The position numbers were made by a program, and so were the translations under genes. From Hominiventricola aquisgranensis (lineage in GTDB: Bacteria > Bacillota > Clostridia > Lachnospirales > Lachnospiraceae): 64,000 nucleotides of DNA. The stretch covers positions 1 through 64,000 of the forward strand of contig NZ_JBBMFC010000008.1 in NCBI RefSeq assembly GCF_040096225.1, in the 5' to 3' direction. Below, piece by piece: positions 1-8,447 of this stretch (the first letter of the stretch is position 1; every line of letters begins with the position of its first letter). The notes beneath the pieces are model-generated. The model was not told the DNA's origin, searched no databases, and saw nothing but the letters and a program-made list of their open reading frames with translations.

Positions 1-166
1 TCGGTCGCAGGATGTACCAGCCTTTACTATGTACATAAAATGGCTGCATGCTTACCTCGCCCTTTGTATCGTTGGTGCTGGATGTCTGCTTCTGATCTCC
101 GACAGATCCGCCGGATAACTTTCCGCGCTCATTGATTCGCGCGGATCCAATCATAATTGTTGCCAT
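1..166 (-). CDS. Phage endolysin, N-terminal part (cut by window edge)
   Basis: ATG at 166 follows a clear Shine-Dalgarno sequence (AAAGGAG). The 55 visible residues start MATIMIGSARINERGK and include a Gly-Asp-Gln-Lys-Gln-Thr-Ser stretch and SKGWYILRP. I recognise this as the start of the cell-wall amidase/NlpC-P60-like lysins common in Lachnospiraceae prophages. The catalytic part lies outside the window, so the enzyme class is inferred. Its place beside a holin-like gene at the end of the late operon fits a lysis role at the cell wall. Confidence 0.6.
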   Translation of the reverse strand, partial: MATIMIGSARINERGKLSGGSVGDQKQTSSTNDTKGEVSMQPFYVHSKGWYILRP

Positions 167-226
167 ATAGTTCTCCTTTCTTGCGACATCGCAAAAGGGG
201 GCAGCTCATGCCGCCCCACAATTTAA

Positions 227-550
227 TTACTGTTTGCTATATTTTGACCTCTGCCAAATCTCCGTAACTCTTTCCCAGCCACCAGTCGCTACCAAATACA
301 CAATAAAGGCTGCGATAAATGACGCAAAAATGTAGTACCACTCAATTACAATATTATAATACTGGCAGGCGATCACCACCGCCACTGGGCACAAGATAAG
401 CGACACACAAAGAGCCACTACGCTGGTCGGGATCTTTGTCACCCAAGGCAGGTCCTTAATCACCTGTGTGATACAGGACACCAGGAATGCTGCTACTCCT
501 ACGGCCATCAGTGCATAAGTTACATTCTGCATTAAAAGTTCCATGTTCAT
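227..550 (-). CDS. Putative holin
   Basis: A 107-residue hydrophobic protein with about three membrane-spanning stretches (residues about 10-30, 42-62, 68-90) and a charged C-terminal tail (WERVTEIWQRSKYSKQ). Small size, topology and position directly before the endolysin support a holin that permeabilises the inner membrane so the endolysin can reach peptidoglycan. No enzymatic motif is seen. The family assignment is by context rather than by a recognised signature. Confidence 0.6.
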   Translation of the reverse strand: MNMELLMQNVTYALMAVGVAAFLVSCITQVIKDLPWVTKIPTSVVALCVSLILCPVAVVIACQYYNIVIEWYYIFASFIAAFIVYLVATGGWERVTEIWQRSKYSKQ

Positions 551-553
551 ATT

Positions 554-871
554 CTAGTCCTCCTCATAATCTTCAATTACTGTTTCTACACCATATTCAA
601 TAGCGCATGTATGTTCCACTCTACAGCCCCTGTACTCTGGCCATCCTTTGCAAAAGAAAGCCACATCTGCTGTAGCCAGCAGTTCCAGTGATTTTCCAAG
701 GTAATACAATCCTTTGGTCTTTACCTCCGGTGCTCCCTGGAAGAATGAATCAACCAGCTCCACCTTTTCTCTCAGCTGCTTTTCTGCTTTCTCGATTGCT
801 TTCTGACGCTCTGCCAGAATTTCCTCATCTGTTTTGTCCTTCATTGGCTGACTAATAAATAATTTTTTCAT
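554..871 (-). CDS. DUF4406 nucleoside deoxyribosyltransferase-like protein
   Basis: A 105-residue protein starting MKKLFISQPMKDKTDEEI, the typical opening of DUF4406 proteins (2'-deoxynucleoside phosphate hydrolase/transferase-like fold). The family hallmarks FCKGWPEYRGCRVEH and a C-terminal AIEYG are present. The likely chemistry is N-glycosidic bond cleavage or transfer on a nucleotide, but the substrate is unknown. It sits between the holin and a Tad2-like gene in the lysis end. A second paralogue lies at 13402-13722. A nucleotide-signal degrading role is only an inference from that neighbourhood. Confidence 0.7.
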   Translation of the reverse strand: MKKLFISQPMKDKTDEEILAERQKAIEKAEKQLREKVELVDSFFQGAPEVKTKGLYYLGKSLELLATADVAFFCKGWPEYRGCRVEHTCAIEYGVETVIEDYEED

Positions 872-883
872 GATATTTCCTCC

Positions 884-1384
884 CTATTCTGCAAAAATCC
901 AGTCTTCTGCAAGCATGTCCGCCTGAGATGCTAACCATCCAATACAGATTGTGTTCTGTGCTGTCTTCATGCAAATTGAATTAATACACTTAAACTCTCC
1001 ATTGTTTGAGAGACACTTTGTAAGATCCTCGCCGTCTGCCAGAAACAGATACATGCCCTTTCCATTCCATCCCTTACGTGCAACCTTCATTCCACGCTTT
1101 AAGTATTTGATTGCTTCTCCAAATGAGAATGTCGCTTCTCCTCCAAGTAGCGGACAATTCACTGCATCTGCAATCTGCCACTCGTCAGACTGCATATTCA
1201 TCAGGGTGTACTCAACACGCTGTGTTTCTCTGATATCCAGCAGATCTTCCTGGTCGGCATCTTTTTTCCGGCACTGCATCATAACTGTTTTCTTTTCTTC
1301 ATCCCAGCACCAATATCCTCCCCATGACGGGAGTTTTACTCCCCTTCCTTCTTTCATCGTTTTGAATGCTTCTGAAAATTTCAT
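884..1384 (-). CDS. Tandem DUF2829 (Tad2-like) protein, putative anti-Thoeris sponge
   Basis: 166 residues made of two related halves. The C-terminal half (about 86-166) shows the DUF2829 signature: SFGEAIKYLKRGMKVARKGWNG, then YLFL, then WLASQADMLAEDW. The N-terminal half begins MKFSEAFKTMKEGRGVKLPSWGG and ends in a similar DEWQIAD stretch, suggesting a diverged copy. DUF2829 proteins include Tad2, known to bind the gcADPR signals of Thoeris defence. Single-domain Tad2 is about 90 residues, so this would be a fused dimer. The first half lacks part of the signature and may be non-binding. Function is inferred from family. Confidence 0.65.
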   Translation of the reverse strand: MKFSEAFKTMKEGRGVKLPSWGGYWCWDEEKKTVMMQCRKKDADQEDLLDIRETQRVEYTLMNMQSDEWQIADAVNCPLLGGEATFSFGEAIKYLKRGMKVARKGWNGKGMYLFLADGEDLTKCLSNNGEFKCINSICMKTAQNTICIGWLASQADMLAEDWIFAE

Positions 1385-1399
1385 GATATTTATCCTCCT

Positions 1400-1708
1400 C
1401 TATACAAGTGCATGAACTGCCTGCTCCTGCAGGAAGTCCTTCTGCTCATGTTTGATCTTCTTCGCATAGTCAAGAGCTGCATGCATATCCCCGTTGCAAT
1501 GTGCATCCGGGATTCTGGCTACTGCTTCCGCTGTGGCTTCTCCCAATGCTATGCTTGCATTGATTCCTTTGACTAACAACAGCTCCTGCTTCTCTCTCGC
1601 TTTTTCTTTTGCGTCCATACGGGCTTCAAAGCGGCGGATCATCAATGCTACCAATGCTGACGGGATACCAGCTGCAAGAATGATCGTCCAAATCTGAGAT
1701 GTATCCAA
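1400..1708 (-). CDS. Small phage membrane protein, possible second holin component
   Basis: A TTG start at 1708 is chosen because AAAGGAG lies 9 nt upstream. An upstream in-frame ATG at 1768 has no ribosome site and would run through a terminator hairpin. The product (about 102 residues) has one N-terminal membrane segment (IWTIILAAGIPSALVALMI), then a basic helix and a soluble C-terminal part containing IPDAHCNGDMHAALDYAKK. Similar short one-span proteins occur in Clostridial phage lysis cassettes, but I do not know a defined function. Confidence 0.55.
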   Translation of the reverse strand: MDTSQIWTIILAAGIPSALVALMIRRFEARMDAKEKAREKQELLLVKGINASIALGEATAEAVARIPDAHCNGDMHAALDYAKKIKHEQKDFLQEQAVHALV

Positions 1709-1731
1709 CTTTATCAACTCCTTTCGGGCAT

Positions 1732-1758
1732 AATAAAAGCCCCCAGTCTGGGAGCCTA
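1732..1758 (-). terminator. Intrinsic terminator after tail fibre unit
   Basis: On the minus strand AGGCTCCC-AGACT-GGGGGCTT followed by TTATT forms an 8-bp stem with a U-rich tail. It separates the tail fibre unit from the lysis genes. Confidence 0.55.
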
Positions 1759-1770
1759 GAAACATCATAT

Positions 1771-1794
1771 TTAATTGGTCGGTGCTCTGATCAT
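1771..1794 (-). other. Seven-codon ORF with strong ribosome site
   Basis: AGGAGG lies 5 nt before ATG at 1794, and the frame (MIRAPTN) stops at 1771, just outside the invertible segment and just before the terminator. It is too short to call a protein. It could be a leader peptide or the remnant of a gene head. Confidence 0.2.
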
Positions 1795-1822
1795 AATAGC
1801 CTCCTTTCTTAAAACATTCCAG

Positions 1823-1841
1823 TGAACTAACTGAGAAGATG
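1823..1841 (+). repeat. Inverted repeat, left copy
   Basis: 19 bp identical to the reverse complement of 2489-2507. Its last three bases are the ATG that opens the silent tip frame. Confidence 0.9.
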
Positions 1842-2111
1842 ACATCTGTAATTGGATTTCCTGATTATTCAAATTCCGAAATTTTGATCACAAATAAAAA
1901 AGGGAGTGGTACGATCGCAGAAAATGGTTGGCTTGCAATCAACGAATCAGGTGCTTCATCTGAAGTATCAGTAAAAATAAATAACAAAATTACATATAGT
2001 GTCAGATTAGCCAATTCTTTGATGATTCCGGTTTCATCTGGTGATACATGGGAAGTTGCATATTTTACAGCAAATTACTATTTATGGTTTATTCAAAATA
2101 AAACAATCTAA
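1839..2111 (+). CDS. Silent alternative tail fibre C-terminal tip
   Basis: 90 codons on the strand opposite to all neighbours. The product (ENGWLAINESG, YSVRLANSLMIPVSSGDTW, FIQNKTI) looks like the beta-rich receptor-binding tip of a phage fibre, not a stand-alone protein. The ATG lies at the end of an inverted repeat and has no convincing ribosome site of its own. Its stop overlaps that of the expressed fibre tip. It is read here as the unexpressed cassette that becomes the fibre C-terminus (128 + 89 residues) after inversion. Confidence 0.75.
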   Translation: MTSVIGFPDYSNSEILITNKKGSGTIAENGWLAINESGASSEVSVKINNKITYSVRLANSLMIPVSSGDTWEVAYFTANYYLWFIQNKTI

Positions 2112-2869
2112 AATTTTATTCCAATAATTTTTACTGGAATTGCATAGCTATTATTTGCAGCTACTTGAGTATGCGAATTGCTGTATCCTATATCAAATTT
2201 AATTCCAGATTGTGTGATTATAAATTTTCGGTAATACAATCTAACATAATATTCGGTTGATTTTACCTCTGAAAACGTCTCAGTAAGATTGTTTTCTTTA
2301 TTAAAAATATTCAAAAAGAAATTAAAATAATTATGTGTGTTATTATAAACCGAATGGCATATTCCTATCATGTCGAAATCTGATATGTTATCAATCTGAA
2401 TTTCTTGAGCAACGAATGGTGTTAAATTTGTAGTACTATTCCATTCTGGATTAGTCCACAATACAACTAGCTTTTTAGCTGCATCTTCCATCTTCTCAGT
2501 TAGTTCATTGCACTGTTTTTTAGCCTCCGCTATTTCACCCAAAATATTGGTTCTCTCAACCTGGCTCTCATCCCACTCACCAGGCTCATGATCTACCTTA
2601 AACCGCCATGTTTTATTGTCATAGATTACGATGTCTCCGATCACATATTTCTGATCCGGCTTAAATCCATCGTTATCATCAGCTATAATTTTTCCGGTGG
2701 CATTGACTGTCTTCGTTATGGCATTCACATCTTTCGCCCCGAATTTATCGCCGCCATTTTCGTACTCTGTCATATCGACCGGAGATACTGTTCCATCACC
2801 GTTGTCAAGCATTTTGTATTTCCGCAAACCAGCAAATACCGCGTCCTTATAATCTTCCTTCAATGCCAT
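2108..2869 (-). CDS. Tail fibre / receptor-binding protein with switchable C-terminus
   Basis: ATG at 2869 overlaps the previous stop (TGATG) and follows GGAGGAG. Residues 1-128 are the constant part: an N-terminal attachment region, a carbohydrate-binding-like segment around YDNKTWRFKVDHEPGEW, and a short coiled coil ending NELTEKM. Residues 129-253 are a distinctly AT-rich variable tip (VLWTNPEWNSTTN to PVKIIGIKF). The border coincides with the inverted repeat at 2489-2507. Position after the tail hub and baseplate genes fits a host-recognition fibre. Confidence 0.75.
   Translation of the reverse strand: MALKEDYKDAVFAGLRKYKMLDNGDGTVSPVDMTEYENGGDKFGAKDVNAITKTVNATGKIIADDNDGFKPDQKYVIGDIVIYDNKTWRFKVDHEPGEWDESQVERTNILGEIAEAKKQCNELTEKMEDAAKKLVVLWTNPEWNSTTNLTPFVAQEIQIDNISDFDMIGICHSVYNNTHNYFNFFLNIFNKENNLTETFSEVKSTEYYVRLYYRKFIITQSGIKFDIGYSNSHTQVAANNSYAIPVKIIGIKF
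2489..2507 (-). repeat. Inverted repeat, right copy inside the fibre gene
   Basis: 19 bp encoding the fibre residues NELTEKM up to Met128. It marks the border between the constant and variable parts of the fibre. Confidence 0.9.
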
Positions 2870-3267
2870 CAAAAATCTCCTCCATTCAGTGTAAATTCCA
2901 GTGTTTTTCGTCCATTCGCTGTACCTGTCAGGTATTCGTGCAGTTTCAGACAGGCGGATTCAATCCGATTCAATTCTTCTGATCCAATAAATACTTTATT
3001 GGCTTCATACATCCTCTTTTCGCCGATAGCAAGTCCACAGGTCCCGTTATTTATCGCATCCAGGTTGTCCTCAAACAGATCTATCTCGTCTGCATAAAAA
3101 GATATATCCGCATAGGTTTTATCTGCTCCCATCTCAGCAAACAGAAATTCTGGCCATGCGGATATTGCTATCTCATGCAGTGCATCAAGATTTCCTTTAA
3201 TCCGGTTGTAATCTTCAACATTAAAATAATCTCCCGGTGCCCATGTTGTTTTTGGTGTCTGCCACAT
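2869..3267 (-). CDS. Phage tail/baseplate protein of unknown function
   Basis: 132 residues starting MWQTPKTTWAPGDYFNVEDYNRIKGNLDAL. ATG at 3267 is coupled by TGATG to the upstream gene and preceded by GGAGGG. The N-terminal phrase recurs in Clostridial siphophage genes placed between the tail hub and fibre genes. No catalytic motif. Probably a baseplate or fibre adaptor, by position. Confidence 0.55.
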   Translation of the reverse strand: MWQTPKTTWAPGDYFNVEDYNRIKGNLDALHEIAISAWPEFLFAEMGADKTYADISFYADEIDLFEDNLDAINNGTCGLAIGEKRMYEANKVFIGSEELNRIESACLKLHEYLTGTANGRKTLEFTLNGGDF

Positions 3268-5492
3268 CACTCTACCCTCCTCGCTTTAATCGTTCCAGAC
3301 AGAGCTCCGTTATAAGTCAACTGGTGCTCCGAGATCCTGACCTGCATATTCTCCACATACTTGTTCTCCAGAAAAATCAGATCATTTGCATCGATCCTGG
3401 CTTCACCCCGGTATGACAACTCATATTCCCGGTCTGCCTGCAGATAATCACCGATCCAGTCCGCCAGATCCGCCGCGTGGATCAGCTCCGACACGAGCGG
3501 GTTGCTCCATGTTTCCAGCGTACCTGTGGTATGTAGCTGTCTGGTGACTTTTGTATAAGACAAAATATACTCGCGCCCCATGACCACCGCCTCAAGCTCC
3601 ACAGGCTCCGTAATGCCTGTAATCTCCACTGTTGCATAATAATTACTGCTGTCAATGATTCGGATGCTCTGACCGGCTTCTGGCTCCACAATGGAGCATG
3701 ACAGACCATAGGATGCATTGGAAAAATAAAAGGTGTACTGATTGTCCGCCGAAGAAATGGATATCTTCTCTCTGGCCAGTTCCACATCAGCCACCTGTCC
3801 CTCTCCGTACAGTGTCCGCATGATCTGCAGTTCTTTGACCTTCTGCAGCTGTTTTCCCTTCGGAGTCTTCATCAGATTGGCATAGGTCAGCTCATAGTCT
3901 GTACTATCGCCAAAAGTAATATTGTCCAGGATCACAGGACTATACGACTTTCCACCCTGGAATTCTATCTGCAGTCTGTCCCATTCTGGAAATTCCCGAC
4001 TTATGGTCGTTACTCTTTCGGCATCCACTGCCAGCTCTTCCTGCAATACATCTACCAGATACATGGTCAGTTTTACTTTTCCCGGATACAACCGGCCGAA
4101 GCTCAGCTGCATGCCAAAGCATTTATATGCAGCCTCTGCAGATATTTCTATCTGAGGATTCGCGGCAAAATTTCCGGATGCATCTGTGATTGCAGCTGAG
4201 ACATATCCAGTCTCCAAATATTGCACTCCATCCTGCTCCCGGGGAAGGAAAAACATATTGCTGTCTACCCGTGTATACTCCGGCGCCGAAATTGCATACT
4301 CCGATTTATCCCCGCTGGTCAAAATCTTTTCCGGCTGTGAATAATAAGCTGCATCCTCCGTCTGTACCGTCATATCCGGTGCAAAGCTGGACTTCATGTA
4401 GATGTTTCCATTCCTTCCCTGGGTAATAATGCATCGGCCGGCATTGGCAATCAGCTGCAGAGCTTCTTTGTGTTTTACCACTGGCATCGGATTATAGACT
4501 CGTACATTTTTCAGATACGGATCCAACCAGTATGTCCTTAGATCGATGCCTGCATCCGCAAATACATCAACCGCCAGGTCATACAATGTGATTCCATCCG
4601 ACCTATACATACCTCTGTAATAGGTACCAGTCATATTGTCAAAACGATCTGTGGCCGAAAATGACATTTCTTCATCGTCCACGGACCACTCTGTCAACTG
4701 CAAGGCTATGCCGGGCAGCCACTCAATGGATCCGTCTTTCAACTCCTGACCGTATAACGCTTCAATCTCCTGTCCAGCCTGCAGATAATTGACCGCACTG
4801 GCTGTATTTTCGATATCCCACTTCCGATCCTTGTTCGTCACCGTTGCCGTGAAATCCAGTGTTGGAAGCTCCTCGCTGATGGGACTCACATATTCCTTCT
4901 TGGTTGCTGTCTTGATCTCCCGGCTGGAAAAATAAATGCCTGCTCCCATGATGATCTGGTGGATCCGGAGCTTATTCTGTCCCTGCAACATCTTGGATGG
5001 TTTGATCAACAGATAGGTCACTCCCTCAAACACTTCATCTGTTGTCCATCTGCTCTCTGCATTTCCAGTAATATGCATAGCCTGATGATCTGATTCAACC
5101 ACAAAATCAACCGGATACATCTCTCCAAAATCAACAGTTAATCCTTTCAGATCATAAGCCACTGGAAAATCTATCCTGATTGTCCCAAGAATCTCATGTG
5201 TAACTATTCCCTGGTTGAGCACTGCCATCTCCTTCTCCCGCGGCAGAAAAAACATCTGACTGTCAACCTTCGTATAATTCTGATCACAAGCTACATATAA
5301 CTCTGAAGGATCAACAGTATAGTTGTTCAGTGGCTTTGTAAGTTCTGAATAATATTCATATCCATCTCCTGTCACCGTAGCCGTGGACTGAGCTTCCTGG
5401 TTGACTACTCCGATGGAGATCCGCATATGACTTACCTGATCAATATATTTTTGTGCTTTGACTTTCTTATATTTCTGGCTTGCACTCTTCAT
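3267..5492 (-). CDS. Tail-associated baseplate hub protein
   Basis: 741 residues. Two internally similar blocks contain YTKVDSQMFFLPRE and YTRVDSNMFFLPREQ (about residues 74 and 410), and each is followed by a beta-rich domain. The central part (ALYGQELKDGSIEWLPGIALQLTEWSVDDEEMSFSATD) resembles the gp27/Tal-like N-terminal hub domains of siphophages. It lies directly after the distal tail gene and before the fibre adaptor. No lysozyme or peptidase motif was seen, so a structural hub is favoured. Confidence 0.65.
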   Translation of the reverse strand: MKSASQKYKKVKAQKYIDQVSHMRISIGVVNQEAQSTATVTGDGYEYYSELTKPLNNYTVDPSELYVACDQNYTKVDSQMFFLPREKEMAVLNQGIVTHEILGTIRIDFPVAYDLKGLTVDFGEMYPVDFVVESDHQAMHITGNAESRWTTDEVFEGVTYLLIKPSKMLQGQNKLRIHQIIMGAGIYFSSREIKTATKKEYVSPISEELPTLDFTATVTNKDRKWDIENTASAVNYLQAGQEIEALYGQELKDGSIEWLPGIALQLTEWSVDDEEMSFSATDRFDNMTGTYYRGMYRSDGITLYDLAVDVFADAGIDLRTYWLDPYLKNVRVYNPMPVVKHKEALQLIANAGRCIITQGRNGNIYMKSSFAPDMTVQTEDAAYYSQPEKILTSGDKSEYAISAPEYTRVDSNMFFLPREQDGVQYLETGYVSAAITDASGNFAANPQIEISAEAAYKCFGMQLSFGRLYPGKVKLTMYLVDVLQEELAVDAERVTTISREFPEWDRLQIEFQGGKSYSPVILDNITFGDSTDYELTYANLMKTPKGKQLQKVKELQIMRTLYGEGQVADVELAREKISISSADNQYTFYFSNASYGLSCSIVEPEAGQSIRIIDSSNYYATVEITGITEPVELEAVVMGREYILSYTKVTRQLHTTGTLETWSNPLVSELIHAADLADWIGDYLQADREYELSYRGEARIDANDLIFLENKYVENMQVRISEHQLTYNGALSGTIKARRVE

Positions 5493-5864
5493 CTACCGCT
5501 CCCCGCAATCTATCAGATTAACCTTGCAGTTTTTGTATACCGTCGGAAGACCCGTAACTGGATCCTCCGCTGCAATATTCGCCGTACGGTTTCCCGGATA
5601 CATCCGTTCCGTCTTCCATCCGCCATTTACCATATCCGGGAACTTCACAACCACCACAAATTCGTTGAACTCCTGCATGATCGCATTCCACTCTGCTGCA
5701 TCCAGCATGGTCCAAACCAGACCATCGATCTTATCCTGATCACGCCCGATTCGTTGCCCTACAAACTCTCCCAGAGCGTTCCTGCCGTCAGACACATTTG
5801 TAGCCACTGTAAGACCGGGACCGATATCATAGTTCTTATAGGGATGTCCATTGATAAATATCAT
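5493..5864 (-). CDS. Distal tail (Dit)-like protein
   Basis: 123 residues starting MIFINGHPYKNYDIGPGL. Placed between the tape measure and hub genes, the usual site of the distal tail protein that joins tube to baseplate. The protein is short for a Dit, lacking the C-terminal galectin-like domain. It abuts the hub gene with no gap. Confidence 0.5.
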   Translation of the reverse strand: MIFINGHPYKNYDIGPGLTVATNVSDGRNALGEFVGQRIGRDQDKIDGLVWTMLDAAEWNAIMQEFNEFVVVVKFPDMVNGGWKTERMYPGNRTANIAAEDPVTGLPTVYKNCKVNLIDCGER

Positions 5865-5874
5865 ATGCTGCCTC

Positions 5875-8400
5875 CTATCCCCGCAGCGGATAACCGCTCC
5901 GGTCTTCCAACTGTTTCAGCTTATTCTTAATATCACGGATATCGATATTCACCGTCAGATCCAATGCCTGGATCACCTCAATGATCCGTTTCAGCAGATC
6001 AATCATCATCAGTAAATACTGGTCCGTCATATTCTGATTTGATGCCATCGCAACAGCCCGATCCACCATAGCCTGCATCTTATCCTCCGGTGCCACGATC
6101 TCGCCCTGATGCCGATTATCACCGATCATGGCCAGCTGTGGTGTATTGGCACGTACAAAACCACCCTGCGCCAGACGCGGAATAGATACTTCTGAACTAT
6201 GCGGAATATGGAGTCCAAAGGACTTACCGCCCAGTCCACCAGGTGCCCAGTCAGGGATGTCAAAATGCAGATTATTAAGGGCATCAACCATCTTGTTGAT
6301 CGCACGGACTACTCCGTTCGCCATCGATTCCACCCCGGAAAGAATCGCGTTTATCGTCGATTTGATAGCCGCCCACATATCGTTAAAGATCTGCGACGTG
6401 GTATTTTTCACGGATGTCCAGGTATTGTTCCAGCTGTTCTGGATTTTACCGATCACGGTATCAATTCCGGTCTGAATTGCACGAATAATAGTTAATATAG
6501 AACTTTTAATAGCATTCCATATTTTTGAAGTAGCCTCTTCAAGTCGTGCCCAACCATCTCTCAATCGCTCCAGCGTATCCAGCAACAACAAAATCATGTT
6601 CATGATCACTAATACAGCTACAGAAATAATTTCTGTAATAGCGTGAATTATCGGAGAAATCACAGAATCATAAGCGACTTCTATAGCGTCTACAAAATTA
6701 GTAATCAAATCTTTGACTATGCTGATAGATGGCTGGATAAAATCAAGTAATTCCTGAAGAACCTGCTTAATTGTATCTTTGTTATCAATAATTGGCTGTG
6801 TTAATAGATTTAATATATCCCGTCCGAATTTTGCAAGAAGTTCCTTCAACGTCAATATTGGATTAACAAATATTGCAATCAAATCTGCCGTAATCTGTTT
6901 CGCCGAATCACTACGAAATACAGAAAATATTTCTGACACTGCTTCAGCATAATTTCCAGAAATCTCAGCCATATCGCCCCGAATGTCGAACATAGAAATC
7001 AAATGTTGTTTAAGACGATTACTATTTTGCTGAAGATATAACTCTATTCCACCAAGAACATTGTCAGCTATCGTGGCGCCAATGCTCGCCGCCGAACCAG
7101 CTGTCTTGCCAAGGTTATAAGCAACAGAATCAGCAAATTTGTTTGCAGCCGTCTGAACCTCTGGATCCAGGAATATATTCTTCAGGCTTTTCTTGATGCC
7201 TCCCAGCTCACTCTTGATCGACTGAAATACACTGGTATCACCAAAACCGTCCCAGAAGCCCTTAGTGGCCAAAGCTGCCAGTTCTTTCATTCGATCAATC
7301 AGAGCCTGCATCTTACTGTCAGTCTCATCCAGCACGGAGGTATCCGCCAGGGAACCCATGTCGAAGCTGTCTGAGCTGTATCCGCCGCCAGATCCGGAGC
7401 CGGAAGAGGAATCTGTGGACTGATCAATGATATTCAGCTCATCGATTCCTGTCGTAATGCCCTTGAGCTCCTTTGCAGTCTTCTTTGCCGCATCTCCGAC
7501 ACCACTGGTGGCATTCTCCGCCTTACCGGCTGCCGCTGCCACATCAGCCATTCCGGATGCAGCACCACTGGAACCTTTCTTCCCACTTAATAGCTCCGTG
7601 AATGACTTAAATGCATTTGCCAGAGTCATCAGCTTACCAATGATCATGTTGATCACTTTAATCACCGGCGACAACACATTGATCAAGCCCTGACCGATCG
7701 TGGCTTTTAAGCTGTCAAACTGTAGCTTCAGGATGCGTACCTGGTTCGCCCATCCATCAGACGTCCGTGAGAAGTCCCCAACTGCAGATGTCAGCTGATC
7801 CTGCACAAACTGGTACCGGAGTGCAACCTTTTCCATCTCAGACATCTTTGCTGTGGTCTTTCCAAAGCCGTTGGCCATCGCGTAGCTGTCCAGAGCTGTC
7901 TGGGTCATGACCACTCCGAGGTCCTTCAGGCTCTCTGTCTCACCGGTAAACACCGATTTCAGCTTGGTATATGCTTCGTCCTGACTGATGTTGTAAAAAG
8001 ATGCCACGTCTCCAGCCAGACCAGTCAGAGTCGTAGACATATCATATGCCTGCTTCTCGCCAAACCCGAAGGCCTTTGACATAGCGCCAAACGTTCCCGT
8101 AAACTTCTTGGTCATCGTCTCAGACAGACCAAACTGTGCTGCAGCATTCTTCGCAAATCCGTCAATCTGCTTATTCATATGTGGGAATACTACATCCACC
8201 ACATTCTGAACTTCTGCCAGATCTGATCCAAGATCAATGCACTCTTTGCCGAAATCAGCCAGCTTCTTTACCGTAAAAGCTGCAGCCAGAATTTTTCCTG
8301 TTTTTTTGGCCAGACTCTGTATTCCAACCAGCTGCTTATCAAATCCGTTTTTATTTATTACCAGGTCAAGGCCAATCTGACCTACACTTTCCGCTGCCAT
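5875..8400 (-). CDS. Tail tape measure protein
   Basis: About 841 residues; ATG at 8400 follows AGGTGAAGTAT, while an upstream GTG at 8409 lies inside that site. It is the longest gene of the tail block. It has an N-terminal helical region, a Gly/Ser-rich linker around 350-370 (SSGSGSGGGYSSDS), hydrophobic stretches around 600-625 and a C-terminal conserved FVRANTPQLAMIGDNRHQGEIVAP typical of tape measure proteins. It sets tail length and passes through the membrane at DNA injection. It follows the tail assembly chaperones, as expected. Confidence 0.88.
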   Translation of the reverse strand: MAAESVGQIGLDLVINKNGFDKQLVGIQSLAKKTGKILAAAFTVKKLADFGKECIDLGSDLAEVQNVVDVVFPHMNKQIDGFAKNAAAQFGLSETMTKKFTGTFGAMSKAFGFGEKQAYDMSTTLTGLAGDVASFYNISQDEAYTKLKSVFTGETESLKDLGVVMTQTALDSYAMANGFGKTTAKMSEMEKVALRYQFVQDQLTSAVGDFSRTSDGWANQVRILKLQFDSLKATIGQGLINVLSPVIKVINMIIGKLMTLANAFKSFTELLSGKKGSSGAASGMADVAAAAGKAENATSGVGDAAKKTAKELKGITTGIDELNIIDQSTDSSSGSGSGGGYSSDSFDMGSLADTSVLDETDSKMQALIDRMKELAALATKGFWDGFGDTSVFQSIKSELGGIKKSLKNIFLDPEVQTAANKFADSVAYNLGKTAGSAASIGATIADNVLGGIELYLQQNSNRLKQHLISMFDIRGDMAEISGNYAEAVSEIFSVFRSDSAKQITADLIAIFVNPILTLKELLAKFGRDILNLLTQPIIDNKDTIKQVLQELLDFIQPSISIVKDLITNFVDAIEVAYDSVISPIIHAITEIISVAVLVIMNMILLLLDTLERLRDGWARLEEATSKIWNAIKSSILTIIRAIQTGIDTVIGKIQNSWNNTWTSVKNTTSQIFNDMWAAIKSTINAILSGVESMANGVVRAINKMVDALNNLHFDIPDWAPGGLGGKSFGLHIPHSSEVSIPRLAQGGFVRANTPQLAMIGDNRHQGEIVAPEDKMQAMVDRAVAMASNQNMTDQYLLMMIDLLKRIIEVIQALDLTVNIDIRDIKNKLKQLEDRSGYPLRG

Positions 8401-8447
8401 ATACTTCACCTGCCCTTTTTATAAGACAGGCACATCGGCACAGCGTC

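Larger units (their letters stand above)
1823..2507. mobile_element. Invertible DNA segment switching the tail fibre tip
   Basis: 685 bp bounded by perfect 19-bp inverted repeats, TGAACTAACTGAGAAGATG at 1823-1841 and its complement at 2489-2507. Inside are the C-terminal codons of the expressed fibre gene (minus strand) and a convergent plus-strand reading frame (1839-2111) whose stop overlaps the fibre stop. Inversion would join fibre codon 128 (ATG at the end of the repeat) in frame to the alternative tip. No invertase gene lies next to it; a distant or host recombinase is assumed. Confidence 0.82.

Noticed and set aside
1839..2111. Independent plus-strand gene in the tail region
   Set aside because: No ribosome site, start lies in an inverted repeat, and the product resembles a fibre tip; better explained as the silent half of an invertible segment.
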